Shown here piece after piece: positions 9,271 to 18,431 of a stretch of 57,991 nucleotides of DNA. Made by a program: the position numbers and the translations under genes. Numbering within the stretch: position 1 is the first letter of the stretch; each line of letters starts with the position of its first letter. Under the pieces are notes generated by a model, which was given only the letters and a program-made list of their open reading frames with translations, did not search any database and had not been told where the DNA came from. Source of the stretch: Endotrypanum monterogeii (taxonomy: Eukaryota; Euglenozoa; Kinetoplastea; Trypanosomatida; Trypanosomatidae); NCBI GenBank assembly GCA_000333855.2, contig CM007332.1:156656-214646 (forward strand), read 5' to 3'.

Positions 9271-10510
9271 ACGCGCGCACTCTCCCCACGTGGTAAGCCC
9301 CAGCCGTTGCCGGTATCGTGATGGCATGTCCCGCGATCTACCCACCCGAGCTCCTCGTCTTGTGTATTTCTGATCTCGAGTATCGAGATGCGATGAGTAG
9401 GGACTGGACATTCCTTTTGTTTTTCTGTTGTTTTCGCATCCCCCACCCTGGCGCGTGTGCGTGTATGCGCCGCTAACGTTGACTCCTCATTCCTCCTGTC
9501 CCCCACCCGTCCCGTTTGAAGCCATCACAACGGTTATCACCGTCGTTGACACTGTGAAGCTCTCGTGCACGCACCCATCTGTACTACGACAAGCAGGTGG
9601 AGCCTTCTTTTTCCCCCTAATTTAAATGGCCTTAATCCCCCCTAAGCTGTGTATGTGTATGTGTATGTGTATGTGTGTGTTTGTGTGTCCACATACCGCT
9701 CCTTTCCTTGTTTTCTCCGTTCTCCCCTCTCTGAGGTAATCCTGATGTGAACTACGTCTGCTTCGTCGTTCTTTGTTCCCCACCCCGCAGAAAACGACAT
9801 CGAGAGGGAGAGTGTGTGTGGCGTGGGGCTGTGTGTGTGCCTCGGCGCTCCACACGTGTCCGCCGTGGAACCATCGCATCACCCACCGCACCACAGACCT
9901 CTCACAAGCGCCCCTTGTCGCATTCCTTGCGCTTGTTCTCTGTTTATTTTCCCCGCAACAGCTTTCTCCCTCCTCCTCCCTGCACGTGTGACATCCTCAA
10001 CCCTCCACAGGTGCGTGCGACGCCGCCGGACAGGCACTTCACCAGGCACCACGGAGCCAGCGAACACATGGGCAGAGGAATGCGTCCGCGCGCAGAATGA
10101 AGAGGTGAGACGAGGTGAGGTGACAAGAGCACGCGTGTCCCGTAGTCGTCTCGGCCACCTCTCCTTCCAATTGGCGTCAGTGACAACCCAGCAAGTGGAG
10201 AAGACCTCGGCCGTGTTTTTATTATTATTATTTTTATTTTTCCATGTTTTAACGCATAACCAACCCCAACCGCTCTCTGTGCGTGGGTGTTGGGATCTTT
10301 CTTGGTGCGGCACGTTGCTCTGCCGCCCCTCTCTCCCCCTCCCTCACCCCCCTTCCCCCTGCGGACAAAAAAAAAAAAGGCAGGAAACAAAAAAAGAAAA
10401 CCCACAAGCACACATCGCCCTGGCCTCCTCTCAGCCTCACCCCTCCGCAGCCACCCACTCCCCCAGACGGCAGCCCAACCCGCACGCACATGCACTCTCG
10501 GTGCAGCTGT

Positions 10511-10812
10511 TGTTGCTGCCGCGATCCCTCCACAGCCCATCCTGGGTGGGCTGCTTTCTCTTGTTTTTTTGTTCCGCAACATGAACGTCGGCAAGGAGGT
10601 GCACATCGCACCGCACCGCAGCTCCCTTGACGAACTCTCCTAACTCCTCCTACCGCCGTCGCCGCTCCCCCATTGCCCCCTCCCCCACCTCCACGACCCA
10701 CACCCACCACCCCCTCAGCACTTAAGCTCGTCCGCCTGTTCATATCTGCCGCCCCACCACCGCATTGGCAACACACAACGGACACCCAAACAGACACCAA
10801 GCCTCCCCACAA
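10511..10812 (+). repeat. Direct repeat, copy 2 (orphan nuclease leader)
   Basis: This matches 7933-8242 in order and orientation. Identity is lost around the point where copy 1 nears its ATG: AGCCTCCCC-type sequence here is followed by an A run and unrelated DNA, with no nuclease coding sequence. The hairpin stem has one change (outer pair lost, 10533-10539 with 10547-10553). It is best read as a remnant of a tandem nuclease gene or of a leader-only duplication. Confidence 0.9.
10581..10643 (+). other. 20-codon ORF in orphan leader, copy 2
   Basis: Identical, base for base, to the ORF at 8000-8062. There is no downstream gene on this strand. Confidence 0.3.
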
Positions 10813-11095
10813 AAAAAAAGAGAGTTGGGCCGCGCTGATCTCCGCGGGGCGCTGGTGGGGGTGGGGCAAGGCCCTGGGGGGGGGGCTACTGTCCGTTCCC
10901 CCCTGCCCCCTGCCGCAAGCAACAGCCGGGCGTGCCGAGGCCCTCAGCGCAAGGAAAAAAAGGAAGCTCTGGAAGAAGCGGCGGAGGGAGAGAAGCCGCC
11001 AGGCTCAGGACAAAACCGTCTGTGGGTTTCCCGTGTGCGAGAACAACGCCATTGGTGAAGTGGTCGCCGAACAGGTTAGGGGTAGCAAGGAGCAA

Positions 11096-12400
11096 TCATT
11101 CTCTAGGTGCCGCTTCAAATTCACGGAAGTCACCAGACAGGAACCCGTTGGCGAGTTGTATTGCACCCGAGTCCTCGGGTACAGGAGTCAAGTCGAAGGT
11201 TTCAACGAGACGTGGCTCGCTTAGCACCGTCCCTGCGGAGGCGATCATCTGGGTCGGAGAGGGAAGCCTGCGTTGGGTACTAACCGCATCACAGGAGCTG
11301 TGCAGTCTGGCCTTAGGAGTATTCGCCAGCTGCTCTTTGCTGGTTAGACGCAGCGCGCAACCGAGAGGAACGGCATCCGAATCCCCTGCCGTCGACCATG
11401 AGAGTCTCGACTGGGTTCTCCAACGCGCATAGCTGATGGAGTCGCCAGGCACCGTTGCGTCAATGCTACCATCAACACTGTCGCAGAAGGGGTTCAATGG
11501 GTGCAAAGACACATCACCCGTACGCTGCGGGTGTGTCGAGGCCATCAACGCCACCCTCATCGCATGCCTCACGAGCTGCGCCTCCTCGGAAGCGGCATGA
11601 TAAGACTGGGAGTCCTTCCCCTGACCCTCGATGCCGTCGCAAAGAGTGCCTTCTCGGTTGGAACGAAGCCCCCCCACCGAGCCCACCTCTTCGTTCCACT
11701 CGAGGGTGCAAGATTCGGATACAAACACTTCGGAATTCGCGCCATCTGTACCAGTAGCGGATCCTCGGGTGATAGCATTCCCTCCCCCTGCCGGCGCGAA
11801 CAGCTGGCGGCGGTCGCGGATTGACGAGCATGTGAAAAGGGATTCCCCTTCACGTGCCAAAAGTGTAACAGTGACTGTCACTGACTCCGGTTGGAGGGTG
11901 GGGGATGGAGTCAGCAAGATGCTTGCCGCTTCGTCGGCGCTGCCGTGCAGACCCCACTCTGGAAACATCTTCACGAATGACGGCGAGGTGGACGAGGCCT
12001 CCGAGGACCCTCCGTGTTCCACCAGAAGGTTGACGAGAAGACCTACACCGGGCAATGACTCCTCAGACGGGGATGACGAAAACAGTGACACCTTGCGCGC
12101 GTCGAGGTCGGCAAAGGAGCCCTTCACCTGCCTCGATGAAGAGTTCACAGTGCTGCTGGGATACAGCAGACCCTCTTGAGGGCCCACGGCCAGCGCGGCC
12201 TCCGCGCTGGAGGCGATGTTGAGCTCCGCCTCAATATACCCCCCGGGGACACTAGAGATGGCTTGGGTGGCAAGCTGGTTCACCTCCACATCTGCGTCGG
12301 AGCCTGGGGAACCGCAGCAACGGCTCGGGGAGGACGTGGACGACGAGGACTCAGAGCGACTCTGGTCGAGATCAAGCAGCCAGGAAACAGCTGCGAACAT
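11096..12400 (-). CDS. Hypothetical protein, N-terminus uncertain
   Basis: The open frame extends upstream to about 12517 but contains no ATG before 12400; the first codon of the longer frame is TTG. Starting at 12400 gives 434 residues. That start cuts into a hydrophobic stretch (about 19 residues, from RWLAFLL into FAAVSWLL) that looks like a signal anchor. The true N-terminus may therefore lie upstream in another frame, broken by a sequence error near 12515. The rest is Ser-rich, low in recognisable structure, with a Val/Thr-alternating patch in the middle. I do not recognise it. It is the leftmost gene of the - strand run and so the last transcribed before the strand switch. Opposite-strand frames here are shorter and look like shadows. 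Confidence 0.6.
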   Translation of the reverse strand: MFAAVSWLLDLDQSRSESSSSTSSPSRCCGSPGSDADVEVNQLATQAISSVPGGYIEAELNIASSAEAALAVGPQEGLLYPSSTVNSSSRQVKGSFADLDARKVSLFSSSPSEESLPGVGLLVNLLVEHGGSSEASSTSPSFVKMFPEWGLHGSADEAASILLTPSPTLQPESVTVTVTLLAREGESLFTCSSIRDRRQLFAPAGGGNAITRGSATGTDGANSEVFVSESCTLEWNEEVGSVGGLRSNREGTLCDGIEGQGKDSQSYHAASEEAQLVRHAMRVALMASTHPQRTGDVSLHPLNPFCDSVDGSIDATVPGDSISYARWRTQSRLSWSTAGDSDAVPLGCALRLTSKEQLANTPKARLHSSCDAVSTQRRLPSPTQMIASAGTVLSEPRLVETFDLTPVPEDSGAIQLANGFLSGDFREFEAAPRE

Positions 12401-12634
12401 GAGCAAAAACGCAAGCCAACGGCTCCTGCTGCTGCGATGTGGACCACCGCTTAGCAATAGAAGCACTGCCACGCCACCGCTATCCACTCTCTCAAGTGGC
12501 GGCGAAGAATTCAAAGATCAGTGAAAATGATACCAATCTCGCGCCTTCTTTTCGGGCAAGAACCTACTCACCATCCACACCCGAAAATACGTGTGCCCCT
12601 TCCCCTAGCCCGGATGCGGCAGCGCTGTAAAACG

Positions 12635-12636
<2 letters not shown>
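12401..12636 (-). other. Upstream region of the hypothetical gene
   Basis: Contains the ATG-less upstream extension of the open frame (to about 12517). No strong polypyrimidine-AG acceptor is seen close to it on the - strand. Confidence 0.4.

Positions 12637-12724
<88 letters not shown>
12637..12724. repeat. (GT)44 microsatellite left of gap
   Basis: Uninterrupted dinucleotide array of 88 bases. Confidence 0.95.
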
Positions 12725-12725
<1 letters not shown>

Positions 12726-12822
12726 GTGTGAGCGAGGTACCTACTCTCAGAGACGCGTCTACGTACACACACATAGTAGTAGTGGTGACAACAAGTATTA
12801 CGTCTTAGTTAGTCGTAGTACG

Positions 12823-12842
12823 NNNNNNNNNNNNNNNNNNNN
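12823..12842. other. Assembly gap (20 N)
   Basis: Twenty N bases. The flanks (about 12730-12822 and 12843-12963) cycle through TACG-like strings and resemble poor-quality sequence rather than genome. The true gap size is unknown. Confidence 0.95.
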
Positions 12843-12961
12843 TACGCGCCTTCGTTCGTACGTACGTACGTACTACCTACACACACCAACCGAAACGTAA
12901 CGTACGTCGTCCCGTCCCGTACCCGGTACCGTACGTCGCGCGCGCGCGTACGTACGTACGT

Positions 12962-12963
<2 letters not shown>

Positions 12964-13049
<86 letters not shown>
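12964..13049. repeat. (GT)43 microsatellite right of gap
   Basis: Uninterrupted dinucleotide array of 86 bases, almost the same length and phase as the array left of the gap. The two may be one array. Confidence 0.95.
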
Positions 13050-13050
<1 letters not shown>

Positions 13051-14383
13051 GTTTGGGTAGGACGAGTGCTACGATTCCCTCAGACAGGCCTCGTTATACC
13101 AAGCCAACATATGTATGGGGTGCAACAAGATTCGCTTATATTGCATGGACGCGCACGTGTCAGCGCATCGTTGACGGTTGTAAACGATTGTGTATTAAGC
13201 AAAAAAAAAAGGGGGGAAGAAGGAAAGGAGACAAAAATGAAAATGAAAAAATGTGCCAAGAAAAAAAAGAGAACGTCAAGAGTTATCCTGTGTACGCACG
13301 CACAGACACACCCCTACCGACAGCGGTGCCGCTACCTGAACAGGTGTTCGTCCCATACAATCCCGAAGAGTAAGCGCAAGAAATAGAGACGACCGGCTGC
13401 ACCCCCAGCGGCGACCGCGGTCCTATGACACACAAATATGCCGGGGGGATCAAGAACAGCAGAGACGGAAGGAAGTGCATTGACGTGTAGCTGGTGTCGC
13501 CAGCACCGTTGAAAAATCTGTCCGCCGCAGTTATACCCAGGGCATCATGTACCCTGAGCTTTCCCAGAGGTGGCTACCATCCCATCGCCGCCCATGCAGC
13601 CCAGCTCCCCATCTTTTCCAGTGTGTATGTGTGTGTGGAGGGGAGAGGGCATTTTTAATTGAAGTATTGCTGAAGTGTTGCACATACCTGAATCCTATCC
13701 CCCCCCTCTCTCCGCGCCCTCAGAACTGTCCACAACTCCCACCACCCACCCCACCCGGGGCGTGAAGCAACTGGGCAGCGCTGCTGAGTTTCATGGCCGC
13801 CGCAGTCTTCCCTCACTTCTACTTTTGCTTTGCAAGTTGCCATTTGAGGGCACCCCTTGAGGTACCCGAGTCCCCCTTCCCCACCATCAGAAAAGGATAA
13901 CCTGGATGTGGTATCTCTGTGGTACCCCTCGAGCACTCCGCCTACTCGCTAAATGATACAGACGCGCTCGCCAGCCCAAACTGCTCCAGCACCACATCAT
14001 CGACATGGCCCAAACTACCCGACATCCTTAGCGATGCTTCAGCCCTGATTCCCTCCGCCGAAGGCACCTAACCCTCTCATAACCAGAATCGAGTTCACGT
14101 GGGCGGGGGGGGGGGAGGGGTGAAGGGAAACGAAATACGTGCGCATAGCAACAACAACACACACACCCTCCTCCACCTTTGGGTTGGGACCGACACTAAG
14201 GGAAAAAGGGGGGAATTACAGAACAAGAAACGACTGATAGCAATAAAATCATCCACACACACACACACACGTCCAAGCGATACGGAGGGGGGTTGAGGGA
14301 GAGGGGGGCCCTCCGAGTGGGGAGGAGGAGGGGGGGAACAGACCAAAACAAGTACGTGGTGGTGGTGCTCCAAAACACCTCCC
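13050..14383. other. Intergenic, with a non-repetitive GC-rich island
   Basis: No gene seen. From about 13376 to 14090 the sequence is complex and GC-rich, unlike the simple-sequence spacers elsewhere. It lies downstream of the DUF866 gene (its 3' UTR side). It could be a degenerate SIDER-type retroposon, but I cannot confirm the signature. A (CA)n tract lies at 14252-14271. Confidence 0.5.
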
Positions 14384-14866
14384 TCATTTCTTTGCTTTCT
14401 CGAAGGATATGGACACGCCCTTGATGCTCACTGGTACATTGGAGCCCTCATCGTATTCATACCATTCCGCCGACAGGTCCACATCCTCAAAGGAAGCACC
14501 GCCCTCCGCAACCACTACCCACTGGTTATCAATCTCCAGCTCCACGGGCCGGCCACCGCGTATCTCGAAGGATACGATCACATTAGCAGGATTGTCCCCT
14601 GCCGCGCTGTAGTAGCCTGTCCTCAGAGGGGCGAGGAGCACGTCAACGGTTATTTCCGCCCTGCACAACTTGCATTTATATACGAAATTGTGCGTACCCC
14701 CATCACGCTCATAATGCTCTGCAGAGTTGATGTACATCATGCTGGTGGGTTCATCGTTACACGAAGCACATTGAAGGCACAAGCCCCACGTGCGGTCCTT
14801 GACGGGAATGATTCGCTCGATCCCCTCGGACTCGTCCACTTTCATGACAGCGTGGAAGACAGGCAT
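14384..14866 (-). CDS. DUF866/CZIB-family zinc-binding protein
   Basis: This 160-residue protein matches the small eukaryotic DUF866 (UPF0587, CXXC motif-containing zinc-binding, human C1orf123/CZIB) family in length and layout. Two CxxC pairs, C33-C36 and C65-C68, would hold one zinc. The C-terminal block, with F-E-D-V-D-L, W-Y-E-Y-D-E-G and V-S-I-K, fits the family's acidic signature. It is likely cytosolic; its molecular role is poorly defined in any organism. The ATG at 14866 is the first in frame and starts the family's usual N-terminus. The gene is intact and is followed, after about 530 bases on the upstream side, by the bromodomain gene. Family call is strong. Confidence 0.9.
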   Translation of the reverse strand: MPVFHAVMKVDESEGIERIIPVKDRTWGLCLQCASCNDEPTSMMYINSAEHYERDGGTHNFVYKCKLCRAEITVDVLLAPLRTGYYSAAGDNPANVIVSFEIRGGRPVELEIDNQWVVVAEGGASFEDVDLSAEWYEYDEGSNVPVSIKGVSISFEKAKK

Positions 14867-15298
14867 ACTGAGCGAACCACGATAGATTGTACCTCCAAAT
14901 GTTTTCGTTTTTTTTTTTTAACACGCGTTTCTCCAGCAGGTTCTCCTGCTTTGGTGAGCCCAAAAAGTGTTTCCGATGTCCTTGGGTGGGTGCGGAGGGG
15001 GTGGGGGAAAAAATGTTGTTGCTGCTGTTTTTCCTGTGTGTATGGAGAAAGGGGGGGGGCCCGTGGACGGTGCCCTCAAGACAAGGTAAGGACGGAAATT
15101 TCATTGGAATATCTTGCAGATTTGCGCATGAGCAGGTTTCTCTGGAGCCGGTTGCCGATCTCTAGATGGTCGTGCGTCAGAGGGTGGCTGGGTCTTCAGT
15201 AGACACTTGACTCAAGGAACAGCAGCAGTGATGATGGAGGAGAAAAAGAATCACATACACACACACAAACTCCTCCTCCTCTTGACAACATATGTTTG

Positions 15299-15341
<43 letters not shown>

Positions 15342-15394
15342 GCTTTGGTTTGATGTTGTTTACTATTAAGCATGCACGACACTCAACAGAAATC
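14867..15394. other. Intergenic with (TA)n tract
   Basis: No gene seen. T run near 14910-14920, G-rich patch near 14993-15060, and a (TA)n array at 15302-15338. It should hold the bromodomain-gene 3' end and the DUF866 leader. Confidence 0.6.
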
Positions 15395-17485
15395 TCAAGA
15401 GGCATAAAAAGCAGAAGCCAGTTGCTTCTCGCAGTATCGTGTCATGATCGAGATGCACGCGGCTGCGAAATGACGTGCTGTGCGAGGGTAGCGAGTCTCG
15501 GGTGCATTGAAGAAAACACAGTTGGCTGCCACGTGCCAGACGCTGCGCTCCAACTCTGCCAATGTTAACACACGCCGCTCACTACTTGCAGTGCAGTCCA
15601 GAAGAGAGCGAGCATCGCTACCCAGTGCCTCTGATGGCAGAGCGCCTCCTCGGCGCAAACCTCTATGCTCGGCTTTCGTAGTTGCCGTCACAGATGGCGC
15701 AGGCGGACCGCTGCCGCTTATCAGCGTGTGCGAAGCCTCGTAAGCATAAGACGCCACCGTCGGCGACGCAGGGACAGGCAGATGTGTGCCGGGTAGCGAA
15801 CGAGACGTCGAGGCGAGTCCGGCTACACCTTCTGCGACACCGGAGTGCATAACCGCAGCTGCACGCACGTAATGGCGATGACTCTCAGAGATGTAACGGC
15901 GCACCTCGGCAAGACTCAAAGGGGAGCGGACAATGGTGTTGTAAGGTCCAGAGCGCACGCCGGCAAACTCCATTATGGTGGCTGCGTGTACGGGGGAGAG
16001 AAAATCATCTGCCCCGTCCACCAGGAAAAACTGTTCAAGAAGCGAAGAAAAATTCTCGAGAGAGAGTGGAGTCGCGTAGCGCAGCAGGTGCAGCTGCGCG
16101 CGGGCCTGTGGTGAAGGCAGGGAGGACCAGAGCGCATACCACGGCGCGTCGTGTGGGTCAGGCTCAAAGGACAGGGTCGTTGGCAAAGGCGTTATGGCTT
16201 GGCCGACCTTGGGTACGGCATCTGTATTCAGCGACGCCCCGGGCACGGCGGGATAAGAGTGCCCCACGTGGCCAGAAGCGTTGCCAGACTCCGCGTATGT
16301 GGACAGAGTCGGCAGCGGCCCATGGCGTGTCACCACTCCCCTGCTCACGTCGCCATCACCGGCTGCTGCTGCATGACACCCCAAGACACCCTCCCCAGCT
16401 AATGAGGATTGTGAAGAGGTACGGGTCGCAGTGCCGACCCCTGCAGACGCGCGCGAGCCGACCCTACCCCCGTTGCCAGCTCCTGCGTTTGAGCCTTTCT
16501 GTTCAACTCCTCCTGCAAGAGCGCCAGCAGAGAGAGGGGCGCAAGTCGTCTGCGATATGAGCGGGGCACCACCCCACTGCTGAGGCACCAGCGAAGATGC
16601 ACTGATGTCCGAGGACACAAATAGTGATCCCGGCGGAGCCCTTGCATCACTGGATCTGGGAATGTGCGAAGATGATGCCGAACACTGTACGGCAGTCATA
16701 CCGTCAGGACACGCTGAGTGGCCGCCGGTGACGAATGATGAACGCGCCATGGGCGGAGGCGCCGCCTGCAGCACGCTGACCGCATCCGCCAGCCTGTTGG
16801 CACCGATATTGCCCGCACTTGGCAATATGAACTGATGCAAACCTGTCATGCCACGCCTCTCCTCCCCCTGCGCCTCCTTGGCATACAGGTGAATCGCTTC
16901 CGCGTGCTGCACCGCGTACGTCGCACACATTTCACCTCTATTGGAGGAAAACATTCCCTCGTAAATATTCTCTGCAACAAAGCGATGGAGGGCACGGGCG
17001 CTGTGCAGCTCTCTCGTCAAGGCGTAGACGTGGGCAGCGAGCAGTGTCCAGTCCACACGCCCCCAGTCGTCAAAGTCGCTGACGTCCCGCTGCGCTGCCC
17101 TTGCCACCGAAACAGTCGGTATGGACGACGGCGACACACCTGCGTGAGATGTGCCAGTGCGACCCCTCAAATCGACACCGCCGCCGAAGGCAACATGTGT
17201 GCTGGGCAGCACCGCACCCTCCCCCACCCCGCCCCTCCCATGTGGCACCCCTTCTTGGTCACAACACCTCACCCGCTTCCATATCGATTCGTGCCGCTGC
17301 TCCACCTTCAGGTTTTCCAACACCAGGAGCGCATACCATAACATGCCAATGGCATCGTTGAAGGCGATGGTGGCTGTCCTAGAGCACGAGTCGGATGTAC
17401 GACCAGCACAACTAGCAGCAGTGGGGCCAACGCCGCCGACACCCGCAACACCGGCGGCGGTCTGACAGGGGAGAGTGGGAGGCAT
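15395..17485 (-). CDS. Bromodomain-type protein with split domain
   Basis: Bromodomains read acetyl-lysine, mostly on histones. In this 696-residue protein the C-terminal quarter has a bromodomain-like pattern in two pieces. The first (about residues 480-530) includes YNTIVRSPLSLAEVRRYI, resembling the ZA loop (P-x-x-L/x-T/V) and helix B. The second (about 635-690) contains NCVFFN, matching the conserved NCxxYN whose last Asn binds acetyl-lysine (about residue 658). About 100 low-complexity Ser/Pro/Ala residues separate the two. A helical N-terminal region (about 30-60 and 145-205) is linked by a long Gly/Ser/Thr/Pro-rich segment; it could be a second degenerate domain, which is inference. 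Trypanosomatids have several bromodomain factors at transcription start sites; I cannot say which this is. The ATG at 17485 lies just after a strong C-rich acceptor tract. Confidence 0.65.
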   Translation of the reverse strand: MPPTLPCQTAAGVAGVGGVGPTAASCAGRTSDSCSRTATIAFNDAIGMLWYALLVLENLKVEQRHESIWKRVRCCDQEGVPHGRGGVGEGAVLPSTHVAFGGGVDLRGRTGTSHAGVSPSSIPTVSVARAAQRDVSDFDDWGRVDWTLLAAHVYALTRELHSARALHRFVAENIYEGMFSSNRGEMCATYAVQHAEAIHLYAKEAQGEERRGMTGLHQFILPSAGNIGANRLADAVSVLQAAPPPMARSSFVTGGHSACPDGMTAVQCSASSSHIPRSSDARAPPGSLFVSSDISASSLVPQQWGGAPLISQTTCAPLSAGALAGGVEQKGSNAGAGNGGRVGSRASAGVGTATRTSSQSSLAGEGVLGCHAAAAGDGDVSRGVVTRHGPLPTLSTYAESGNASGHVGHSYPAVPGASLNTDAVPKVGQAITPLPTTLSFEPDPHDAPWYALWSSLPSPQARAQLHLLRYATPLSLENFSSLLEQFFLVDGADDFLSPVHAATIMEFAGVRSGPYNTIVRSPLSLAEVRRYISESHRHYVRAAAVMHSGVAEGVAGLASTSRSLPGTHLPVPASPTVASYAYEASHTLISGSGPPAPSVTATTKAEHRGLRRGGALPSEALGSDARSLLDCTASSERRVLTLAELERSVWHVAANCVFFNAPETRYPRTARHFAAACISIMTRYCEKQLASAFYAS

Positions 17486-17746
17486 CGTTCGCCAGAGAAT
17501 TTTTTTTTCTCAAGGGGGAGGGGGGGGGGGGGGTCGAGGGAGAGATGCGTGTAGCTGGGAACTCGAGCTGATGATTTCTTAGTCAATTATGAGCGCATGC
17601 GCTCACCTCGATGTGGGTGAAATAAGCACTCAACAAACCACAAATGACGCCTTTTTTTTTTCAAAGGTATTTCCTCTTTTTTTCCCTTTGCTGTTTGCTA
17701 TTCGGTGGGGAGAACTCGCTCTGATATCTTTGCGCGGTGTTTCCAC

Positions 17747-17777
<31 letters not shown>

Positions 17778-18431
17778 CGCGGATTTGATGACAACGGGGG
17801 ATGAAGTGCGTGAGAGGTGAGTGAAGGTGATGCGTAATACAAGGAAAAAATGCAAGCGGGCACGAAGCTGCACAGGACCGCATGGGAGCTGAAGGATGTA
17901 GCGGGTTCACCGGTGGATGATAAAAAGGGGATGGGATGAGGTGGGAAGACAGGAATAGATGGCATGTAAGGAACCCCTCGGTCACCACAACCGGAGCCAA
18001 AGCTGTTCGCATCTCCTCTCCCATTTTGTGACTGTGAAGCTTGTGATGACTGCTGACAACGATGTTGTTGCAACTTGTCTTCGACCTTTTTATCCTCCTG
18101 CTTCCTGGATAATGTACAAATTCTCAACCCATGCATACACAAATATATATGTGGAGGATGCGCATACAGAAATACACACACCAGATGGAGATGAATATCC
18201 TTTAGAATTTTTCTCTGTTTGCTTTCTTTCTTTACTTTTTTTTTTTTTTAATCAACTTAAAGAATTGATGCTGCAGCCACCTCGTACAGGTGAGGTGAGG
18301 GAGCAGTCGCCTTCATGGGAACCCCCAAAACGCACACACACGCGCAACTGAGGTACGCCAACGGGGAGAAAAAAAAAAGGGAGGGGGAATTCGCCACGAC
18401 GGTCGCCAAATTTGAAGCGAAGGAAACCCAC
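17486..18431. other. Intergenic between bromodomain and UTP23 genes
   Basis: No gene seen. On the - strand it begins with the UTP23 3' UTR side at 18431. It holds (GT)n at 17747-17773, T runs near 17651 and 18236-18249, and the bromodomain acceptor. Confidence 0.6.
17509..17533 (-). promoter_or_regulatory. Predicted spliced-leader acceptor of the bromodomain gene
   Basis: Reading the - strand, a run of C with a single T interruption leads to an AG (17509-17510 on the + strand), then an A run and the ATG at 17485. This gives a leader of about 23 nt. Confidence 0.55.

Larger units (their letters stand above)
9271..11095. other. Convergent strand-switch region
   Basis: + strand genes end at 9270 and - strand genes end at 11096, so transcription from both sides converges here. 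In trypanosomatids such regions are transcription termination zones. No gene is supported. The stretch contains a (TGTATG)n patch (9652-9690), pyrimidine-rich DNA, an (ATT)n patch near 10219, the second copy of the nuclease leader and a G-rich patch near 10855-10885. Confidence 0.75.

Noticed and set aside
11631..12179. 182-codon + strand frame
   Set aside because: Opposite the longer - strand hypothetical gene, with no acceptor or recognisable domain.
12637..13049. CRISPR-like or telomeric array
   Set aside because: Pure dinucleotide arrays with a gap between; no spacers, no TTAGGG units.
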